NCBI GenBank assembly: GCA_021613375.1
Contig: CM038716.1
Location: forward strand, 10,570,397 to 10,634,396
Source: Megaleporinus macrocephalus
Lineage: Eukaryota; Chordata; Actinopteri; Characiformes; Anostomidae
Length of the DNA: 64,000 nucleotides
Direction of reading: 5' to 3'
The number at the start of each line of letters is the position of its first letter. Positions within the stretch are counted from its first letter, which is position 1. The notes under the pieces were generated by a model that did no database searches, was not told the origin of the DNA, and saw only the letters and a list, made by a program, of their open reading frames with translations. Both the position numbers and the translations under genes were made by a program. Below are positions 58,430 to 64,000 of the stretch, piece by piece.

Positions 58430-59125
58430 TGGGTTTGTAAATATAGGGCTGTAAATGTTTCCCGTTTTACTGGAAAGAAACAGAAACAGTGTTAAAGTGT
58501 GAATAACTTTAAAATAAAATACACTGGAAATTTTAAATTACATAAATAAATAAATAAACAAATAAATATTAGCTGAATTTTACATATTTGTAAAAAAAAA
58601 TTCAAACATATAATATGGCCCGTGCAAAAGTTTTGGCACATTTTATATTTAATGCTTTATTTTTGTATTATAATATTTTTTTCATTTTTGAATGACATAT
58701 AATTGTGTGTATATACTCAAAGGTTTGAAAGCTCTTGGTAAAATTACAACTTTGTTCATTTTTTGATTTTGTATTTTATTTGTATTTTAAGGGAAAATAA
58801 CTCGATTTCTGTTTAGTTTCAATTGATTTTTATTTTTATTTTTTTTAATTTTTTTATTAAATTACATGAGATGTTTCGTTTTACATTTTATTTACTTGTT
58901 TTTAAAGTCTTAAAGGTAAGAAATTAGATTTAACTGCACTAAAATTATCTTTTCATTGTTTTCAAATACAACCACTGTAAAATTACAAATTTTGTTAATT
59001 TTTATTTTTTGGATTTTATTTTAGCAATTTCAAACTTTTTCAATGTTTTCTTTTCTTTTCTAAGTGTAAACAACTTCCTCTGCAGGGTGCCAACTTTATT
59101 ATTAGTTAGTTTACTGTATTGCTTA
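58429..59125. other. AT-rich intergenic interval
   Basis: Contains GCCCGTGCAAAAGTTTTGGCA at about 58619, similar to a fish mariner-type terminal motif; no second end was found. Otherwise featureless. Confidence 0.35.
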
Positions 59126-59131
59126 TATTTA

Positions 59132-59237
<106 letters not shown>

Positions 59238-60070
59238 TGAATATATATATAACAGTATATTAAATATATTAATTGTGTAAATTGTGTGTTTTGTGTAGAG
59301 GATGTGTGACTTCCACATGTTTATAAGCAATCACTCAACATTAAACGATAAAGGAAATAGTTCATCACGCGCTCTGATTGATGTTAACTGCTCTCTCTCT
59401 TTGATGTGATCTGTGTATGTAGGTTATGGTGAGATTTTGATTTTCTTTTATTCCCACACATTCAGATTTCCTATGATTGGGATTTATAATCATCTCCCAC
59501 ACAAACAACCCCCCACCACCCTCACCCCCACCCCCACCACCACCTCCACCTCCAAAACCGCGCTGGAGAGTCTTTTATCATCGCAGGTGTATCTTCTCAC
59601 GAGCCCTTTCAACTTCAAACCCACCAGTTTTATCAGCTTCAGCTCCAGAGGAGCAGAAGAAGCGCTTCACTGAACGATCTCTCCTGATTCGCTGCTTTCG
59701 CTCCAAGCGCACGAACCCACCTTCAAAGGCTTTCTCCGCGGCGGCGCGTGCTTTGCAGGCTTTTACCTTCTCTACACTGAAACGTGACTAACGCGCGCTG
59801 AGGAGCCAAAGCCTAAACACGAGCCTGTGGCGCAAAACAGGGGCAGAGAAAAAAGAGAAAGAGGGATGAAGGAGTGAGATGGAGGGGTGTGTGTGTGTGT
59901 GTGTGGGGGGGGGGTGGTCTGCTTCTGGTGGTATTCAAACCATTTTTATTTGTTGCTGTTAAATCACTTGAAGAGTCTCACAAGGTGTACAGCCCAAATA
60001 AACCTCCCTCACACACGCGCCAGACCAGTATTCCTAGCTTTGTGGGGTATTGCCATAGGCTGCAGGGCAA
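59238..60070. other. Chordin upstream region
   Basis: Unique DNA with moderately CpG-rich parts (59690-59810). Open frames at 59413-59791 lack recognisable domains. A GT/G-run lies at 59888-59917. Confidence 0.4.
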
Positions 60071-60300
60071 GTCCACCGAGTTTCCAAGATAAGATTTCTG
60101 CATAATTAAGATGGGTTTGGTTTAGAGGTGCTTGCAGTGGTGGTGAATGGAACCAGACGTCCAAACTCCTGAACAGAACCTGAAATCATTGCGAATGCTT
60201 TGTTTGCAGTGAGTCCACACACGGGCGGAGGGATACACGCAGAGGCAAAATAGTCCCCAAACAAGAACTCTCACTGTTTCACCATCACCAACATTACATA
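60070..60300. repeat. Dispersed fish repeat (GGTGAATGGAACCAGACGTC family), third site
   Basis: Shares TCCACCGAGTTTCC, GGTGAATGGAACCAGACGTC, GGAGGGATACACGCAGAGG and AATAGTCCCCAAAC with 22258-22640. It lies only about 600 bases before the chordin start codon. Confidence 0.6.
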
Positions 60301-60594
60301 TATACATATATTTATATATATATATGCTCACACTAAGAGCAGCAATTTCGAAAATTCGGTGGCCTCCTCCCCTTTATTATGTAACTATAAGACATAATAA
60401 AGTCCATAATGCATCTAGTCCCCACAAAGAGCTAAATACTAAACACACGCACATACACACAGCTTATTGGCTGCGTTGAACCTGCGTCCAGGCTCCGCGC
60501 GCTCGCAGGTAGAGAGAGTTCATCTGGGTTTGAGGGTCCTCCCCCACCCACCCCCACCCCCCCACACACACCTCCCCTTTTTCCCCTCCCCTCC

Positions 60595-60690
60595 CGCGAA
60601 TAAAACCGGGGGACGCTCGCGCAGACCAACACACTCCGCTCAGACACCGAGCAGCTCGAGCTCAGTTCCAGACCAAACAAAAAAAAAGAA

Positions 60691-60751
<61 letters not shown>

Positions 60752-60872
60752 TCAGAGAAGCTCGGAGCCGCGAGAAGGAGTAACGAGAAGAAGACCGCGA
60801 GGAGAGAGGGAGGAGAGGTGCGCGCGCTCTTGCTTTTGCTTGCCGTTCTCCTTCACGCTCTGCGCCGCGAGG
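60595..60872 (+). promoter_or_regulatory. chrd: Chordin core promoter and 5' UTR (predicted)
   Basis: A TATA-like GAATAAAAC at 60598-60606 follows a C-rich stretch and precedes GC-rich sequence (GGGGGACGCTCGCGCAG). Transcription would start about 30 bases downstream. The 5' UTR would then contain a GA microsatellite at 60691-60749, which ends about 120 bases before the ATG. The start site is inferred only from this spacing. Confidence 0.45.
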
Positions 60873-61002
60873 ATGGATGCCCTGCTGCTGGTGGTCGCCG
60901 TGTGCGCGCTGCTCTGTCCTTACGCACAAGCGTCTCGAGCCAAAGCGCCCGCGCTTCCCATCCAGTCCGAGAGAGAGCCGCTGCCGTCCAAAGGAGTGTC
61001 CG
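60873..61002 (+). CDS. chrd: Chordin, coding exon 1 (signal peptide)
   Basis: Chordin is a secreted BMP antagonist that sets dorsal-ventral pattern in the early embryo; it binds BMP ligands extracellularly and is cleaved by Tolloid proteases. This exon supplies the signal peptide, MDALLLVVAVCALLCPYAQA, and a short linker before the first cysteine-rich domain. The ATG in GAGGATGG is the one that puts the hydrophobic core at the N-terminus. The exon ends in phase 1 at TCCG|GTACGT, and exon 2 supplies the rest of the glycine codon. An upstream in-frame extension (from about 60840) is open but would spoil the signal peptide. Confidence 0.85.
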
Positions 61003-61326
61003 GTACGTCTGTGTCTGTTTGTGTGCATGTATTTAGAACTGCGTGGGGACCGAATGTCCCCAGAACGACGCGCATTATTAACAGTTTACAAGTTATAAGC
61101 TTAAAGGGAAACTCCACCGAATTTCTGCACTGTGAAGTTAAGGCTGAGATGTAAACGCAGCCGGTCAGAGTGGCTTTGTTTACATCTGTACTCTGTATTT
61201 ATGCAAATGTTTAAAAAAAAAAGAAAGAAAAACAGGTCCGGTGTCCCAACAAAGATAGGAATACCAAAGTTCTGTGTTAGCATCATTGACTATAGATTCC
61301 AACAGTGGCTCTAATTCCAGCTCCAA

Positions 61327-61360
<34 letters not shown>

Positions 61361-61485
61361 CTCTCGCTCTCTCTCTCTTTTTTTTCTCTCTCTTTCTCTC
61401 TCCCTCTTTCTCTCTCTCTCTTTCTCTCTCTCTCTCTCCTCTCTCTCCCTCTTTCCCTCTGTCACTCCCTCTCTTTCTCTTTGTC

Positions 61486-61516
<31 letters not shown>

Positions 61517-61848
61517 TCTCTTTCTCTTTCTCTCTCTCTCAGTGTTAAACCCTAAAACAGCCCTAATAGTTTGGTGATGTAAAGGGGGGTCCGAGTGCTG
61601 TTGCTGAGGGGTTTTTGACACCGTTCCAGATGCCAGGATCACCAAGTTCAGACACCCACCCACACACACTTACACACACACACACACAGACACACACACG
61701 CGCGCGCCGCCCCCATCCGCTCCTAATCTCCCCCAAATCTCACTTTTCGTCATTTTCACCAAACCAGCCGAAAAAAACATCTTAGTCATTGCGGCCACAT
61801 GTACAGGCGCCAAACCTCTCGGAGCGTTCTTCCTCCTCCTCCTCCCCA

Positions 61849-61907
<59 letters not shown>

Positions 61908-62014
61908 CTCTGAACTAAATATCTTCCATGGTTGTTCATCCTCAGTGAGCTTCAGCTGTTTAAGGTCAGCATATGATTTTAGAAACCAGGCTGTACATCA
62001 AATCAAACACATAG

Positions 62015-62057
<43 letters not shown>

Positions 62058-62087
62058 CCTCTCTCTCTCTCTCTCTCTGTCCTCCAG
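61003..62087 (+). other. Chordin intron 1
   Basis: Contains the dispersed palindrome GGGGACCGAATGTCCCC (61045-61061), a CT-rich tract (61329-61542), CT tracts at 61853-61906 and 62018-62080, and CA-rich DNA at 61660-61705. Confidence 0.8.
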
Positions 62088-62191
62088 GATGCTCATTTGG
62101 TGGAAGGTTTTATTCCCTGGAGGACACGTGGCACCCTGACCTCGGCGATCCCTTCGGTGTGATGCACTGCGTCATGTGTCACTGTGAGCCG
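62088..62191 (+). CDS. chrd: Chordin, coding exon 2 (first half of CR1/VWC domain)
   Basis: Follows TGTCCTCCAG and ends GAGCCG|GTAGGT, phase 1 in and phase 0 out. Encodes [20 protein letters not shown] and [15 protein letters not shown]. This supplies four of the ten cysteines of the first chordin-type VWC (CR1) domain, including the C..C.C motif. CR1 is one of the BMP-binding modules. Confidence 0.9.
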
Positions 62192-62314
62192 GTAGGTCCC
62201 CTCGTTCCCTCGTTCCCTCGTTCCCTTGCTCTCTGGAGGACCGAGCTCCTCGTACTGGGTGGTGGGGAAGGGATTCTGTTTGACTCCTGTGCTCCTGTGT
62301 TTGTGTGTGAGCAG

Positions 62315-62441
62315 CAGAGGAGCCGGCGTGGGAAGGTGTTCGGGAAAGTCAGCTGTAAGAACATCAAGCAGGACTGTCCCGAGCCCGACTGTGACGACCC
62401 GGTCCTGCTGCCGGGACACTGCTGCAGAACGTGCCCCAAAG
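62315..62441 (+). CDS. chrd: Chordin, coding exon 3 (second half of CR1/VWC domain)
   Basis: Follows TGTGAGCAG and ends CAAAG|GTGAGC, phase 0 in and phase 1 out. Encodes [20 protein letters not shown], then [17 protein letters not shown]. The six cysteines, with the CC..C ending, complete the ten-cysteine VWC domain. The acceptor one codon later (CAGCAG) would drop a single Gln and is an alternative. Confidence 0.9.
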
Positions 62442-62613
62442 GTGAGCCCTGTGTGTGTGTTTGTGTGTATGAATGTATATGGGCGGAGTCACAGACGCTC
62501 CCTGAGTTCGGAGGAATGGTTTGTTTTGCTCCGGCTGGCGGAACTGAATGGATGGAAAGAGCGCGGAGTGTTTGGGAGGCCCTGTCACACACAGTGTTTA
62601 TGTTTCTGTGGGA

Positions 62614-62653
<40 letters not shown>

Positions 62654-63548
62654 CTTTTGGGAGCCTGTTGGAAACTCCCTGGCTCCGGCTTTGGATGGAT
62701 GGATGGATAGATGGATGGATGAGAGTGAATGAGAGTCAGAATCGGATTCATCTTAATAGTAAAGATTCCAACTCTAATAATCAGACTAATTCGAATGGAT
62801 AGATGGATGGATAGATGGATGAATGGGAGAGTGAATGAGAGTCAGAATCAGATTCATCCTAATAGTAAAAATCCGACCCTAATGATCAGACTAGTTGGGA
62901 TGGATGGATGGGAGAGTGAATGAGAGTCAGAATCAGATTTATTTTAATAGTAAAGATTCCGACTCTAATAATCAGACTAGTTCGGATGGATAGATGGATG
63001 GATGGATAGATGGATAAATAGATGGAAGGATAGATGGATGGATGGATGGGAGAGTGAATGAGAGTCAGAATCAGATTCATCTTAATAGTAAAGATTCCGA
63101 ATTTTAATAATCAGACTAGTTCGGGTGGATAGATGGATAGATAGATGGAAGGATAGATGGATGATTGGATGGATGGATGGGAGTGAATGAGAGTCAGAAT
63201 CGGATTCATCTTGATAGTAAAGATTCCGACTCAAGTGATCAGACAAGTTGGGATGGATGGATGGGAGAGTGAATGAGATTCAGAATCGGATTCATCTTAA
63301 TAGTAAAGATTCCGACTCTTATAATCAGACTAGTTTGGATGGATAGATGGATAGATAGATGGAAGGATGGATGGATGGGAGAGTGAATGAGAGTCCGAAT
63401 CGGATTCATCTTAATAGTAAAGATTCCGACTCTAATGATCAGATTAGTTGCTGGATATGCAGCTGGTCAGTCGGTCGTACGGTGTGGAGAGTGTCCGTGT
63501 TTTCCATGACCGCTTGCTCGCTGACGCATGACTCGGTTCCTCTAACAG
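62442..63548 (+). other. Chordin intron 3
   Basis: Includes a GT microsatellite (62617-62651) and the compound GGAT/GAGTGAATGAGAGTC array described separately. The acceptor region is CTCTAACAG. Confidence 0.8.
62692..63445. repeat. Compound GGAT-tract minisatellite in chordin intron 3, about 7 units
   Basis: Each unit of about 85-140 bases joins a variable GGATGGATAGAT tract to a conserved segment: GAGTGAATGAGAGTCAGAAT, CATCTTAATAGTAAAGATTC, CGACTCTAATAATCAGACTAG. Units start near 62722, 62828, 62911, 63050, 63182, 63268 and 63380. Length variation is mostly in the GGAT/AGAT part. Confidence 0.9.
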
Positions 63549-63689
63549 GTGACTCGGACCGTAAGGCCACGGAGTCGCTTTTCGACGGCTTCGAGTTCTT
63601 CCAGGAGAAGGAGGACGACCTTCACAAGTCCTACAACGACAGGTCCTACCTCAGCTCCGAGCAGATGAACACCGGAGACAGCAAGACAG
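63549..63689 (+). CDS. chrd: Chordin, coding exon 4 (linker to CHRD domains)
   Basis: Follows CTCTAACAG and ends GACAG|GTCCGG, phase 1 at both ends; the donor is weaker than usual. Encodes the acidic/aromatic linker ESLFDGFEFFQEKEDDLHKS and YNDRSYLSSEQMNTGDSKT between CR1 and the first CHRD domain. The linker contains residues such as SYNDRSYLSS, in the area where chordins are cut by Tolloid/BMP1. That reading is from memory of the family. Confidence 0.85.
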
Positions 63690-63696
63690 GTCCGGC

Positions 63697-63751
63697 ACAC
63701 TCACTCACTCACTCACTCACTCACTCACTCACTCACTCACTCACTCACTCG
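63697..63751. repeat. (ACTC)n microsatellite
   Basis: About 13 ACTC units starting eight bases after the chordin exon 4 donor. Confidence 0.95.
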
Positions 63752-63838
63752 CTGGCATTCCCGACGTGTGATTCCTGGTCGCGTCTCGTTCCGGCTTCAC
63801 TCGTTTCATTGTCTCTCTTTCTGTCTGTCGTCCTGTAG

Positions 63839-63956
63839 ATTTCGTGTCCCTGCTGACCGGAGTCACTGACTCGTGGCTGCCCAGCTCCAGCGGAGTCGCC
63901 CGCGCTCGCTTTACACTCACCAAGACCAACCTGGCGTTTTCCATTACCTACCAGAG
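63839..63956 (+). CDS. chrd: Chordin, coding exon 5 (start of first CHRD domain), gene continues right
   Basis: Follows TCCTGTAG and ends CAGAG|GTAACT, phase 1 in and phase 2 out. Encodes FVSLLTGVTDSWLPSSSGVA followed by RARFTLTKTNLAFSITYQR, the F.ALL.......G.ARA.FTL....L.FS..Y.R opening of a CHRD domain. The five exons together give about 206 residues; the remaining CHRD repeats and CR2-CR4 lie beyond the window. Confidence 0.9.
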
Positions 63957-64000
63957 GTAACTATAACGTACCGGCTTCATAGTAGATACTGAATCCTTCG

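Noticed and set aside
59413..59791. Open frames of 86-104 residues upstream of chordin
   Set aside because: Pro/Thr/Lys-rich low-complexity translations with no domain and no splice support.

Overview
The window looks like teleost nuclear DNA. Genes are spliced, exons are short and flanked by consensus GT/AG sites, and introns and intergenic DNA are packed with microsatellites, minisatellites, non-LTR reverse-transcriptase fragments and Tc1/mariner relics of types common in fish. Several dispersed repeats resemble families I associate with otophysan fish (characiforms, catfish and relatives). That is an impression from memory and was not tested.

Three genes are supported. (1) On the minus strand at about 4.77-5.15 kb lie the first two coding exons of a small secreted protein, best read as thrombopoietin (thpo); its remaining exons would lie left of the window. 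(2) On the plus strand, four in-phase exons between 25.5 and 34.6 kb encode a compact protein of about 400 residues with an N-terminal RING finger and a C-terminal SPRY domain. (3) On the plus strand from 60.87 kb to the right edge lie the first five coding exons of chordin (chrd), the secreted BMP antagonist: signal peptide, first cysteine-rich (VWC) domain and start of the first CHRD domain. THPO(-)/CHRD(+) head-to-head order matches the arrangement in human. This supports the thpo reading, but here the pair is about 56 kb apart with the RING-SPRY gene between them.

Most of the rest is tandem repeat: a 30-bp CTACT array and ACT-rich DNA (1-2450); TG-rich DNA inside the inferred thpo intron (3.0-4.5 kb); a 22-bp array (5.75-6.88 kb) inside a LINE fragment; a 32-bp array (7.6-8.0 kb); nested 43-bp and 30-bp arrays (11.1-15.55 kb); a 0.43-0.52-kb triplication (18.95-20.3 kb); CT-rich DNA (20.9-21.9 kb); a 21-bp array (22.7-24.4 kb); a 20-bp tRNA-like array (26.4-27.7 kb); AT-rich arrays in the RING-SPRY gene (28.9-31.1 kb); a 36-bp array (36.5-37.1 kb); a hairpin-forming satellite with a 216-bp higher-order unit (39.0-43.6 kb); CT-rich DNA (43.8-45.8 kb); a 41-bp satellite of nearly 5 kb (46.8-51.5 kb); AT-rich repeats (52.3-53.8 kb); and long ATCT tracts (55.7-57.8 kb). 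Long open frames across these arrays follow from base bias and often from unit lengths divisible by three (21, 30, 36 bp). They are not annotated as genes.

I do not see a convincing new multi-gene system. The most interesting signals are arrays built from functional motifs: about 100 copies of a near-consensus 5' splice site, 65 copies of a Pol III A-box-like tRNA segment whose main variation is CG versus TG, and a minisatellite amplified from reverse-transcriptase codons.
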